DNA of 49,956 bases from the NCBI GenBank assembly GCA_003228125.1, contig QGNP01000008.1, positions 1 to 49,956 on the forward strand. Reading direction: 5' to 3'. The position numbers were made by a program, and so were the translations under genes. Positions 16,990-26,082 of the stretch are shown here, in pieces. The notes under the pieces are model-generated. The model was not told the origin of the DNA. It saw only the letters and a list, made by a program, of their open reading frames with translations, and did no database searches. Each line of letters begins with the position of its first letter. Position 1 is the first letter of the stretch. The stretch is from Chloroflexota bacterium (GTDB lineage Bacteria > Chloroflexota > Dehalococcoidia > UBA2979).

Positions 16990-18615
16990 ATGGATATTAT
17001 GAAAGATATTGCTAATAAATATGTTGATCGTCGTAGTTTCTTGAGAGCTGGCGCTTTGGGAACTTTTGGACTTGCTGCAGCAGCAGTCATAGGTTGCGGA
17101 GACGATGATTCATCTTCTTCTTCTTCACCAGCTAGTTCTTCCTCTGCGCCACAAGCGGCTAAGGCAACACATTTAACATTTGGTAAAGGTTCCTTAGGTG
17201 AGACAATGAACCCAAACTTAGCTTCAAGGCGTTCTGTTGAATGGGCTGCATGTTATGAAAATGTTTGCACTACTTATCAAGGTCCAGATGGACCATATCT
17301 AAAACCATACCTTGCTACTTCTTGGGAAGTAGATCCAAAGGATAGTTCATGGGTTTTTAATCTTAGAGATTCAGAATGGTCAGATGGTAAAAAACTTACA
17401 GCTGATGATGTTGGTTTTACAATTCAATATGCTGCTAATCCAGAAAATAAATCTCGATTAATTTCAAGAGTTAATACGTTTGAGAGTTATGAAGTAATTG
17501 ATGATAAAACTATAAGATTCAGAACTAAAAAACCTGATGCTACATGGGCGAATAGAATGTCTCTTGCATTTATTCAGCCAAGACATATCTATGAAGATGC
17601 TACCAAAGGTCCTAATGAACAAGCAGTTAGGCCAGTAGGTAGTGGTCCATACATTATTACTAACTATGTAAAAGATGCTCTAATCGAAGGAGTAGAATCG
17701 CCATCTTCTTGGAAAGGCAATGTAGGCATAAAGTCATGGAAAATGAATGTTATCAAAGAGCATACAACTCGTGTAGCTGCCTTTGAAACAGGTGATGTTG
17801 ATTGGATTGATACAGTTCCTTTGCAGGAGGTAGAGCGTGTTAAAGCAATGGCTGGAGTACAAATTCAAAGTAGTACGCCATACGGTACTGCTGGATATCA
17901 CTTAAGTGGCTGGCAAAGTGAAGGTATACCAACAAATGATGTTCGAGTTCGTAAGGCATACAACCTAGCTACTGATATTGATACTATTGGTAATAGCATT
18001 TATTCTGGTTTCTTCGCATCTGCAAAGGGTCAACCTACTGTAACTGATGTACTTGGTCATGAACCAAATATTAGTGACTATGGATATGATCCAGATGCTG
18101 CGCGGCAACTTATGAAAGATGCTGGCATGCCAAATGGATTTAAGCAAAAATATGACACTCATTCTCTAAATAGTGAAGCTGTACCTATGGCTACTGCCGT
18201 TGCAGGTTACTTAGATGAAATCGGTGTTAAATCAGAGCTTGCGACAATTGATATTAGTACTTGGCGTGATGGCCTTTACGGTCGAGCTCCAAGAACTCCT
18301 ATCTTTGCAAATACATGGCATTCAACATCCATGTTTGATGCTGGTTTTTGTTTTACTTGGTATCTAAGTGACAATGCTGCTAAATACTATGGAAATCCAG
18401 AGTTTGACCAAAATTATGCAGATTCTTTGACTGAATTCGATCCTGCTGCACGAGCAGAGGTGTATAAGAAGAATGTCAAGTTGTTGCATGATGATGCAGT
18501 TGGTTTATTTGTGGTCGATACAAGTCGATTTATGGCTTGGAGACCTGAAATTATTCCTAGCTACGAGATAAGAGAAGATCCACAACTTATCTTACATGAA
18601 ACTGTGCTTGCTTAA
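16990..18615 (+). CDS. Tat-exported family-5 solute-binding lipoprotein
   Basis: 541 residues from the ATG at 16990, which has GAAAGGAG five bases before it; an in-frame TTG at 16963 has no SD. The signal has a twin-arginine motif D-R14-R15-S-F-L, a hydrophobic stretch and lipobox V-I-G-C36, then an acidic Ser-rich linker (about 37-62). The mature domain is SBP_bac_5: SWEVDPKDSSWVFNLRDSEW, LTADDVGFTIQYA and a late NDVRVRKAYNLATDID. It should bind a peptide or other small solute outside the membrane for an ABC importer, whose permeases are not in the window. The TatA and TatC genes at 26082-27296 would export it. A strong terminator follows. The gene has a divergent promoter region (16792-16989) and a decayed paralogous fragment just downstream. 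Confidence 0.92.
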   Translation: MDIMKDIANKYVDRRSFLRAGALGTFGLAAAAVIGCGDDDSSSSSSPASSSSAPQAAKATHLTFGKGSLGETMNPNLASRRSVEWAACYENVCTTYQGPDGPYLKPYLATSWEVDPKDSSWVFNLRDSEWSDGKKLTADDVGFTIQYAANPENKSRLISRVNTFESYEVIDDKTIRFRTKKPDATWANRMSLAFIQPRHIYEDATKGPNEQAVRPVGSGPYIITNYVKDALIEGVESPSSWKGNVGIKSWKMNVIKEHTTRVAAFETGDVDWIDTVPLQEVERVKAMAGVQIQSSTPYGTAGYHLSGWQSEGIPTNDVRVRKAYNLATDIDTIGNSIYSGFFASAKGQPTVTDVLGHEPNISDYGYDPDAARQLMKDAGMPNGFKQKYDTHSLNSEAVPMATAVAGYLDEIGVKSELATIDISTWRDGLYGRAPRTPIFANTWHSTSMFDAGFCFTWYLSDNAAKYYGNPEFDQNYADSLTEFDPAARAEVYKKNVKLLHDDAVGLFVVDTSRFMAWRPEIIPSYEIREDPQLILHETVLA

Positions 18616-18633
18616 GTTATTATTTCTCAGATA

Positions 18634-18665
18634 AATAATAGGGCCATATGGCCCTATTATTTTTT
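18634..18665 (+). terminator. strong intrinsic terminator of the Tat lipoprotein gene
   Basis: A 28-nt perfect palindrome (18634-18661), with AATAATAGGGCC pairing its mirror across an ATAT centre, is followed by TTTT. It lies 18 bp after the stop codon. Confidence 0.9.
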
Positions 18666-18795
18666 ATATATCGTCATGCGATACAAATATATTATTTTTT
18701 TTAAGTTCTAAAATATCTTTTTGCGCATATCCTAGACTTAACAGTATTTCTTCTGAATGCTGCCCAGATGTTGATTGCATTCCTTCCTGTGAGAA
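18664..18795 (-). pseudogene. C-terminal fragment of a CaiB-type CoA transferase
   Basis: On minus, 43 codons read to a TAA at 18664-18666 and spell a sequence ending G-Q-H-S-E-E-I-L-L-S-L-G-Y-A-Q-K-D-I-L, then L-K-K-N-N-I-F-V-S. This is the typical CaiB/BaiF C-terminus (G-x-H-[ST]-E-E-[IV]-L-x-x-L-G-Y) and resembles the tail of the intact gene at 18879. An in-frame stop at 18799-18801 cuts it off upstream and there is no start. It is a remnant of a second transferase gene. Confidence 0.75.
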
Positions 18796-18807
18796 AAGTC
18801 ATGAAGC

Positions 18808-18876
18808 TCAGACAATGCTGCTAGGCAACTTATGCAGGATGCTGGTTTTCCTAATGGTTATAGTACAAACAATTTA
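18808..18876 (+). pseudogene. internal fragment of a family-5 binding-protein gene
   Basis: On plus, a short open stretch spells D-N-A-A-R-Q-L-M-Q-D-A-G-F-P-N-G-Y. It is nearly the same as the segment D-A-A-R-Q-L-M-K-D-A-G-M-P-N-G-F of the intact gene around 18094-18140, and is similar in DNA too (GGCAACTTATG shared). Stops lie just upstream (18802-18804) and downstream (18892-18894), so only about 23 codons of homology survive, running into the 3' end of the next transferase gene. Confidence 0.7.
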
Positions 18877-18878
18877 AT

Positions 18879-21317
18879 TTATCTATCAGTATGAGTATCC
18901 ACTATTCGACTAATGTGCAAATCATTAATTTTTTTCTGTGAATACTTAAGTTCTTTTAATATGATGTCAGTTTGTTCTCCTGCAGAAGATTGCTCTCCTG
19001 CTCGTTTAGGATATGATTCAAAATGTGATAAAGTTTCATGTCTTAGAATGTTTTTCCATAAAGGATTCTTTTTTTTAATAACTAAAGAATTTATTTTTAC
19101 ATGGTTATCTGAATACCAAAAAGGACCTGGTAAATTTTCATCTGCTTGAACGCAACCTATGTCTTGTTTACTCATGATTTGTTCCCAACTATTAGCATCA
19201 GTTGTTATGAAAATTTTTTCTAAAATGAGAGAATGTATATTTTTAATTTGTTGAATATTTACAGGTATTTTTTTTAAAATATTTTTATTAAGAATGATTT
19301 GATTTTGTAGAATTGATAAAAATTTACTCCAATCTTTTTGAGTATTTATTGCAAGAAAAATCCATCCTTTTTTTGCTTTATATAATCTATATAGAGTACC
19401 TAATCCATAAAGGTTTTTATCAACACTTTTATTTTTTGAAATATTTGGAAAGTCTATAAAATGTTCAAAATTTGCATATGCATTGGCAGCTAACATATTG
19501 CAATCAATTTCTTGACCATTTCCACTTAATGCTTGTTCATAAAGTCCTATCAAAGTTGCATTTGCTATCATATGTGAAGCATTGTAGTCTGAGCTTCCTG
19601 GATTAGCTGCATTGATAATTCTTGCCATTTCTATGCTTTTATCTATGTCTTTTTTATAAACAGAAGGCAATTTTCCGCCAAGTTGCTTTAATGGTCCCCC
19701 CATTGCTGCACCTACTCCTGGAGCAGCTGTAGGTCTGTGTGAATGCGGGCCATTCTTTCCATATCCCCAAGCTGAAACATATACTATATTTGGGTTTAAT
19801 TTTCTTACTGTTTTCCAATCAATGCTAAGCCTTTCAGTTACACCTGGCCTGTAGTTATGCAACATTCCATTAGCTTTTTTGATTAATTGGTGTGCAATTT
19901 TTATACCTTCCTTCGTTTTGAGGTTTAAACATATACTTTCTTTATTAGAAGTAGTTTTAATTGATCCTAATCCTTTAATTTGCTTACCAGTACCTGGATT
20001 TGCTCCAACTCTAAAGTTGTCTCCTTCAATCGGTTCAACTTTAATAATCCTAGCTCCTAATTCACCAAGAATTGTTGCTGAATATGGTGCTGCAATAATA
20101 GAAGCAAATTCAATAAAAGTAGTTCCTGAAAGCGGAGCATTAGATATATTTTTTATTGTTTTATTATTTGAATTTAATTTCTTGCTTTTCCAAAAATACC
20201 CAGCATGTTCATTTATTAAAGGAGATCTTCCTGGATGCTTGCTATGCGTTTTACTAAAGTGAGCGATTGGACCTAATTGCTTAATTTTCCCATAGAATTT
20301 ATCATTATAAGTCCATACATCTTTGTTGTGTATTACTTGGCTGTGATCCATTGATTGAAGGGTACTTTTCCATTCTTCAGCAGCTACATTTCCATTTTCT
20401 ATAAATAATTTCATCCAGTCAGCTGAGGTCTTGGTAATTGTTTTAGATGCAATTATTTTAGCTAGCCGTAATTTAGCTTCAGGATTCATGTCCCTTGGAT
20501 CTATTAATTCTAAATCATTATAAATATGTTGCAATTTTGTTACTTCAATGAATGAATGAAATAGATGAGAAACAAGTCCAGCTAATTGGATCCATTTTCC
20601 ATCTTTAGTAGGAATAGGATGATAACCTAATGCAGGCAACATTCCAAATTCTGGATCAGTTGCTTTAGGAAGTGAATTTTTCATTCTATCTCTTATTTGA
20701 GTTATAAATAGACCTGCTGTATCAATAGGAATCATTCCTCTTAATAAACTTGTTTCTATAGACTCACCAAGTCCAGTTTTATGTTTATTTATAAGCGCAG
20801 CCGTTATTGATTGCAATGCTATTTGTGAAGCAGCATGAGTCGCTAGAAGTACTGATGAGTAGACGGGGCCTTTTCTATCAACTGTGCCTTCAAATGTCAT
20901 CATATACCCAGACTTAGCTGCAATAAGTCCTTCAAATCCTGGAATGTTTGATAAATTTCCCTTTCGTTCAAAGCCAGTAATTGAACAGTGAATAATTTGT
21001 GAATTTATTGAACGTATAGATTTCTTATCAATTTTAAGTATCTTTTCATTTTTAGGCCTTGAAGATGTTATTACAACATCAGCCTCTTTAATTAAGGGAA
21101 GAATTTTTTTATATTCTATGGGATCATTTAAGTTGATGACAATGCTTTTTTTACCTCTAAGCCAAGTTAAACTAGAAGGCATTTTTCTAAAAGAATCTCC
21201 TTTAGGTGGTTCAATCTTAATAACACTAGCACCAAAATCAGCCATGATCATTGATGTCAATCCACCTGCAGGGCCATTTGAAAAATCTAAAACATTGATT
21301 TTTTTAAAAACAGACAT
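18879..21317 (-). CDS. double-domain CaiB/BaiF (class III) CoA transferase, apparently lacking the Asp nucleophile
   Basis: 812 residues holding two class III CoA-transferase domains in tandem: residues about 1-390 (opening VLDFSNGPAGGLTSMIMADFGASVIKIEPP) and 395-812 (opening FIEFASIIAAPYSATILGELGARIIKVEP). Usual members are about 400 residues and work as interlocked dimers, so this fusion may be an intramolecular dimer. In formyl-CoA transferase the nucleophilic Asp lies in G-x-G-Q-x-V-x-V-S-M-Q-D; the aligned places here are Arg (GLGESIETSLLR) and Ala (GNGQEIDCNMLA). Transfer between CoA and a carboxylate may therefore use another residue or be lost. The C-terminus ends G-E-Q-T-D-I-I-L-K-E-L-K-Y. 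Neighbouring CaiB and binding-protein fragments mark a decayed duplicate. Confidence 0.85.
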   Translation of the reverse strand: MSVFKKINVLDFSNGPAGGLTSMIMADFGASVIKIEPPKGDSFRKMPSSLTWLRGKKSIVINLNDPIEYKKILPLIKEADVVITSSRPKNEKILKIDKKSIRSINSQIIHCSITGFERKGNLSNIPGFEGLIAAKSGYMMTFEGTVDRKGPVYSSVLLATHAASQIALQSITAALINKHKTGLGESIETSLLRGMIPIDTAGLFITQIRDRMKNSLPKATDPEFGMLPALGYHPIPTKDGKWIQLAGLVSHLFHSFIEVTKLQHIYNDLELIDPRDMNPEAKLRLAKIIASKTITKTSADWMKLFIENGNVAAEEWKSTLQSMDHSQVIHNKDVWTYNDKFYGKIKQLGPIAHFSKTHSKHPGRSPLINEHAGYFWKSKKLNSNNKTIKNISNAPLSGTTFIEFASIIAAPYSATILGELGARIIKVEPIEGDNFRVGANPGTGKQIKGLGSIKTTSNKESICLNLKTKEGIKIAHQLIKKANGMLHNYRPGVTERLSIDWKTVRKLNPNIVYVSAWGYGKNGPHSHRPTAAPGVGAAMGGPLKQLGGKLPSVYKKDIDKSIEMARIINAANPGSSDYNASHMIANATLIGLYEQALSGNGQEIDCNMLAANAYANFEHFIDFPNISKNKSVDKNLYGLGTLYRLYKAKKGWIFLAINTQKDWSKFLSILQNQIILNKNILKKIPVNIQQIKNIHSLILEKIFITTDANSWEQIMSKQDIGCVQADENLPGPFWYSDNHVKINSLVIKKKNPLWKNILRHETLSHFESYPKRAGEQSSAGEQTDIILKELKYSQKKINDLHISRIVDTHTDR

Positions 21318-21352
21318 ATTAATATAATATCATATAAGTAATTGAAATTTAT

Positions 21353-23839
21353 TTAATTATTATCGAACTGCTGGGAAATATCTGTATTTTCAATGTTATC
21401 TGCGGATGTATTGTTATTTTCTTGATCAACAATTTCATTATTGATAGATTCAATATCTTTGTCATGAATCACTTTTCTTAAGCTTTGTCCTTCTTCAATC
21501 GGTGAAACTTTATTGTTTTCTTCCAATTCGTCCATCAATCTAGCAGCGCGAGGATATCCAATTCTTAATTTTCTTTGCAGTAGCGAGACTGACACTGTGT
21601 TAATTCTACTAATTAATTCAATGGCATTTGGAAATAGATCGTCAGTTTTTTTACTATCATTTTCATTAGTATTTTTAATTTGAATTGAAGCTTCTACTAT
21701 TAGATGATCTTGTTTTGTTGGTTTAATTTCATCAAATTTATCATCAACCCAAAACTGAACAATTTTTTCAATTTCTTCATCATCAACATATACGCCTTGA
21801 ATTCTTTTAGATTTTTGAGCACTTGGAGATAAAAACAACATATCACCTTTACCTAAAAGTTTTTCTGCCCCTGCGCTATCAATTATCGTTCTAGAATCTA
21901 TTTGAGAAGTAACTGCAAAAGCTATTCGAGTTGGAAAATTTGCTTTAATTAATCCTGTAATAACATCAACTGATGGCCTTTGTGTCGCAACAATTAAATG
22001 AATGCCGGTAGCCCTTGCTAGTTGAGCTAATCTTACTAATTGAGTTTCTACTTCAAATGGTGCAGATAACATAAGATCAGCTAATTCATCTACTATTACT
22101 ACCCAGTATGGCAATGGATCGTCTGGAAATTTATTATTGTAAGTTTGTATATTCCTAACTTTTAATTCTGCAAATTTTTTATATCTATTTTCCATTTCAT
22201 TGATTACTGCTCTTAAAGTACTAACGACTTTATCGGTTTCAACAATTATGTCACTAAATGCTAAATGTGGAATTTTAGCAAATTGAGTGAGCTCTACTCT
22301 TTTTGGATCTATAAGAATAAAACGTAATTCTGACGGAGAATGATTCATTAATAGGCAACTTATGATTCCGGACAAGCACACTGATTTTCCTGATCCTGTT
22401 TGCCCTGCTATTAAGAGATGGGGCATTTTAGCAAGATCAATTAATAACGGTTCACCAGAAACTCCTTGTCCTAAAGCCACTGGTAAGTTGTTTTTGTTTT
22501 TAAAATCCTGAAATTTATCATCTTCAATTAAACTTTTAAGATTGACAATAGAATTTAAACTATTAGGGACTTCAATTCCTATAATTGGTTTTCCTGGAAC
22601 AGGAGCTTCAATTCTCAATGAAGGGGTAGCTAAAGCTAAAGCTAGATCGTTTTGTAAAGCCGTAATTCGATTTACTCGTATTCTAGTTTTTGAAATAATT
22701 TCTTTATTAAAAAGTTCATTCCCATTTTTATCTAATTCTTGTTCTCCTAGTTCGTTAAGCCTAGGAGTTAATTTTTCTTTTATGTCCCAGCCAGGCTCTA
22801 CGCCAAATTGAGTGACCGTTGGTCCTTCATTAATTTCAACTACTTTAGAATCAACACCGAATGAAGATAATGTTTCGGTAATCAATTTTGCTCGTACTTG
22901 AATATCAATTTTATCGTCAGTATTTTCAATGGCATTTGATAATACATTTAATGGTGGTAATTGCCACCCATCGCCTGAATGTCTCCACTCATCGACAGGA
23001 TTCTCAAAATCCATTTTAACTTGAGAGACCTTTGTTGTAGCAGCTGTTTCCATGTTTTTAGTATGATTTTTATTTATATCATCTGTCGATGCACTGTTCA
23101 AAATAACTGAAGGTCTTTTAGGATATTGATCATTTAATTCATCATGTTTTACATTTTCTAAATCATCATTTGAACCATCTTTATTTATTGATTTCTTATT
23201 AAATGATGATAATACTTTAAATAATTTCTTAAAAATAATATAAAAAATATTAAAAATAAACGTAATCGATCGTATTGCATTACGAACAATAATACTTAAG
23301 TTTTTTAATGTAATTTGTTTTGTAACAATTAGTGCGATTTTCTTGGTTAAATATTTTGTAGATTGAGGCCAAAGTAAAGAAAAGCCAGTAATTAATGAAG
23401 CAAAACTCAATAACCTTATTCCTAATTGTGAATTTAAATAAATACCTAGGTCTCCACTCATACTTGTTTCGATTAAACGTACATTATTAATCATTATATT
23501 TATTTGAAAATTTCCAATTATAGCTGCTATAAAAATCAAGAGAAAAAATAAACCTGCTATATGTAAAAACTGTTTTTTAAACCAATTATATCCTTGAAAA
23601 AATAAAGTAACCCCAACAGTTATTAAAGTAGCAATAAATATATAAAGTAGAACACCTATATTAAAAGTCAATGTAGTTATTAAATTATAGATGATTTCTG
23701 AAGAACTAAAGATTCCTGGTATTATAAGAAGGCCAATTAAAATTAAAAAAGTTCCTATAGTTTTATTTTTTAAAAGAATCTGAAATATTGTAAGTATGTC
23801 AGGAATGGGCTGTTTTTTATTAAATCTTTTTGCAGCCAT
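21353..23839 (-). CDS. ftsK: DNA translocase FtsK/SpoIIIE
   Basis: 828 residues. The N-terminal quarter has about four hydrophobic segments (about 26-50, 57-80, 94-110 and 142-158), then an acidic, basic and Asn-rich linker (about 205-280). The motor domain has the alpha/beta subdomains from about 295, Walker A GQTGSGKS at 479-486 and Walker B VVIVDELADLM at 580-590, followed by ATQRPSVDVITGLIKANFP, an FtsK hallmark. The C-terminal gamma winged helix (about 735-790, with VSVSLLQRKLRIGYPRAARL) reads KOPS-like sites. It moves chromosome DNA at the division septum. It is the last gene of the long minus-strand operon, 24 bp after rnj. Confidence 0.95.
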   Translation of the reverse strand: MAAKRFNKKQPIPDILTIFQILLKNKTIGTFLILIGLLIIPGIFSSSEIIYNLITTLTFNIGVLLYIFIATLITVGVTLFFQGYNWFKKQFLHIAGLFFLLIFIAAIIGNFQINIMINNVRLIETSMSGDLGIYLNSQLGIRLLSFASLITGFSLLWPQSTKYLTKKIALIVTKQITLKNLSIIVRNAIRSITFIFNIFYIIFKKLFKVLSSFNKKSINKDGSNDDLENVKHDELNDQYPKRPSVILNSASTDDINKNHTKNMETAATTKVSQVKMDFENPVDEWRHSGDGWQLPPLNVLSNAIENTDDKIDIQVRAKLITETLSSFGVDSKVVEINEGPTVTQFGVEPGWDIKEKLTPRLNELGEQELDKNGNELFNKEIISKTRIRVNRITALQNDLALALATPSLRIEAPVPGKPIIGIEVPNSLNSIVNLKSLIEDDKFQDFKNKNNLPVALGQGVSGEPLLIDLAKMPHLLIAGQTGSGKSVCLSGIISCLLMNHSPSELRFILIDPKRVELTQFAKIPHLAFSDIIVETDKVVSTLRAVINEMENRYKKFAELKVRNIQTYNNKFPDDPLPYWVVIVDELADLMLSAPFEVETQLVRLAQLARATGIHLIVATQRPSVDVITGLIKANFPTRIAFAVTSQIDSRTIIDSAGAEKLLGKGDMLFLSPSAQKSKRIQGVYVDDEEIEKIVQFWVDDKFDEIKPTKQDHLIVEASIQIKNTNENDSKKTDDLFPNAIELISRINTVSVSLLQRKLRIGYPRAARLMDELEENNKVSPIEEGQSLRKVIHDKDIESINNEIVDQENNNTSADNIENTDISQQFDNN

Positions 23840-23863
23840 GTTTTTTATTTCTTTCTTATTAGT

Positions 23864-25513
23864 TTATTTTACTAATAAAGCTAATACTAACGGCCTTCTT
23901 CTTATATCTTTACTTATAAACAATGATATATTGTCACTGATTTTATCTTCATCTATATCAATAAAACGTTCTGAATTTAATTTATTGAAATAATTCTCAA
24001 TATTATCAATTATTTTATTATGAAAATCATCAATGAGATCATCTTTGATAACTCCAAATGAAAATATGTTGGTTTCTTTAAGTTCTTTATTTTTATAGTT
24101 ATAATTAATTCTACAAACTACTACTCCATCTTTTGAAAGTTCGTTTCGATCAATTAAAACTTCTTCATCGATATCTCCAATGCCTTTTCCATCAATAAAT
24201 ATGTAATCTGAATCAATTTTATTTTTTAATAATATTGATTTATCTTTGGTTATCTCTAATATATCTCCATTTTCTAGAACAAATGCGTTATCTTTTTTAA
24301 CTCCATTTTTTATAGCAAGCTTTTTATGTAAGAATAAATGCCTCATTTCTCCATGTATTCCTGCAAATAATTCAGGTTTAACAGCTTTATGAACAATGCT
24401 AAGTTCATCAATTGCTGCATGTCCTCTAACATGTACATTTTCCATCTTGTTATATATTACATTTGCTCCAAGTCGAAATAATTTATTAATGTTTGAAGCA
24501 ACAGACATTTCATTTCCTGGAACTGGGTTGGATGACAGAATGATTGTGTCATCTTTTTTTATATCAATTATTTGATGTATTCCTTTGGCCATTCTTGTAA
24601 GCACTGCATTCGGTTCACCCTGAGAACCCGTGCATATTATTAGTAATTTACTAGGTTTAATATTATTGACTTCTTTTTTTGAAATAATAGTATCTGCTTT
24701 TATTTTTAAATAACCTAATTGCCTTGCCATACCAACATTATTAACCATAGATGTTCCAGTAACAAAAATCTTTCTATCATTTTTTTCAGCTGCATCAATA
24801 GCAATTTGTATTCTAGATATTAAGGATGCAAATGTAGATAAAATAATTCTATTTTTTGACTGACTAATTAATTTATGAAGTGTTTCTTCAACAATTTTTT
24901 CTGATTGAGTATGCCCTGGTATTTCAGCATAAGTCGAATCAGCTAATAAAAGTCGTACTCCTTCATTGCCTACCTCTTTAAGCCTATCTAAATCTGTAAA
25001 TTGTTGCATAATTGGATTATCATCAATTTTAAAATCGCCAGTATGTACAATATTGCCAACTGGTGTATTAATGATGTATCCACCAGCATCAGGAATAGAA
25101 TGCGCAACTGAAAAGAATTCAGCCTTAAAAGGTCCAACTTGAGTAATATCACCAGCGCCTATAACATTAACGGTAACTTTATTTTTTAAACCATGCTCTT
25201 TTAATTTATTCGTTATTAGGCCCTTAGCTAATTTTGAACAATATACAGGAACATTTATTTGTTTTAATAGGTACGGAAGTCCGCCAATATGATCTTCGTG
25301 GCCATGGGTAATAAATATAGCTTTTAATTTTTTTTGATTTTTCTTTAAATATCTAAAATCAGGAATAATAACATCAACTCCTACATGCTCTTCTCTAGGA
25401 AACATTATGCCACAATCTATAACAATTCCAGTATTGTCATATTCTAACAGCATCATGTTTTTCCCTATTTCACCCAATCCTCCAAAAGGAATAACTTTTA
25501 ATTGTTCCATCAT
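23864..25513 (-). CDS. rnj: ribonuclease J
   Basis: 549 residues, standard length. A metallo-beta-lactamase domain with THGHEDHIGGLPY (H70, H72, D74, H75) and HTGDFKID binds two zincs; the beta-CASP insertion follows (LLLADSTYAE, about 195, and STFASLISRIQ, about 227). The CTGSQGEP and VHVRGHAA segments complete the active site. A C-terminal domain follows from about 445. RNase J has 5'-3' exo- and endonuclease activity and shapes mRNA decay and rRNA maturation in Gram-positives, Chloroflexi, cyanobacteria and archaea. The ATG follows the uracil-glycosylase stop by 2 bp, so translation is coupled. Confidence 0.95.
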   Translation of the reverse strand: MMEQLKVIPFGGLGEIGKNMMLLEYDNTGIVIDCGIMFPREEHVGVDVIIPDFRYLKKNQKKLKAIFITHGHEDHIGGLPYLLKQINVPVYCSKLAKGLITNKLKEHGLKNKVTVNVIGAGDITQVGPFKAEFFSVAHSIPDAGGYIINTPVGNIVHTGDFKIDDNPIMQQFTDLDRLKEVGNEGVRLLLADSTYAEIPGHTQSEKIVEETLHKLISQSKNRIILSTFASLISRIQIAIDAAEKNDRKIFVTGTSMVNNVGMARQLGYLKIKADTIISKKEVNNIKPSKLLIICTGSQGEPNAVLTRMAKGIHQIIDIKKDDTIILSSNPVPGNEMSVASNINKLFRLGANVIYNKMENVHVRGHAAIDELSIVHKAVKPELFAGIHGEMRHLFLHKKLAIKNGVKKDNAFVLENGDILEITKDKSILLKNKIDSDYIFIDGKGIGDIDEEVLIDRNELSKDGVVVCRINYNYKNKELKETNIFSFGVIKDDLIDDFHNKIIDNIENYFNKLNSERFIDIDEDKISDNISLFISKDIRRRPLVLALLVK

Positions 25514-25515
25514 AT

Positions 25516-26082
25516 TTAAATTCCTATCCTATTTGTAGTGTTTATAAATTTCCCTAGCTCAACATAATCATTTTCTATAATTTTTCTTAAACTGCCTCGA
25601 TACATTGCTGCTGCTGGATGATACATAGGCACGAGTATAAAGTTATCAATTTTTTTGTAAGTCCCATGAACATTAGAAATAGTTTCCCTAGGCATCCAGT
25701 TTTTTAAAGAATATCTTCCAAGTGTAATAATTAGTTTTGGTTTAATGATATTTATTTGCTCATTGAGATAAGTCGAACATGCAGTAATTTCATCTAATAA
25801 AGGATCTCTATTAGATGGAGGTTTGCATTTTACTAAATTGGTTATAAAAACAAGTTCTCTATTTAATGATGCAATGCTTAATAACTTATCTAAATATTTT
25901 CCTGAGGTACCAGTGAATGGCATGCCAATTTGGTCCTCATTCTTACCTGGAGCCTCTCCAATTAACATTATATTTGATTGAATATTTCCTGTTCCTGGAA
26001 CAGCATTAATACGATTTTGAGACAACATACATAATGTACATGATTTAATCGCTATATTTAATTTATTAATTGATTTAATCAT
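25516..26082 (-). CDS. family-4 uracil-DNA glycosylase (Fe-S)
   Basis: 188 residues from the ATG at 26082, which shares the TAATG junction with the tatC stop; a TTG 18 bp earlier is less likely. Four cysteines that ligate the 4Fe-4S cluster are in CTLC (C15, C18), VKCKPP (C86) and ACSTYL (C102). Motif A is GEAPGKNED (about 42-50), and motif B is the YHPAA near residue 158. It removes uracil from DNA produced by cytosine deamination. Family 4 (UDGa-type) enzymes are found in thermophiles, Chloroflexi and other bacteria. It sits in the tat-rnj-ftsK operon. Confidence 0.93.
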   Translation of the reverse strand: MIKSINKLNIAIKSCTLCMLSQNRINAVPGTGNIQSNIMLIGEAPGKNEDQIGMPFTGTSGKYLDKLLSIASLNRELVFITNLVKCKPPSNRDPLLDEITACSTYLNEQINIIKPKLIITLGRYSLKNWMPRETISNVHGTYKKIDNFILVPMYHPAAAMYRGSLRKIIENDYVELGKFINTTNRIGI

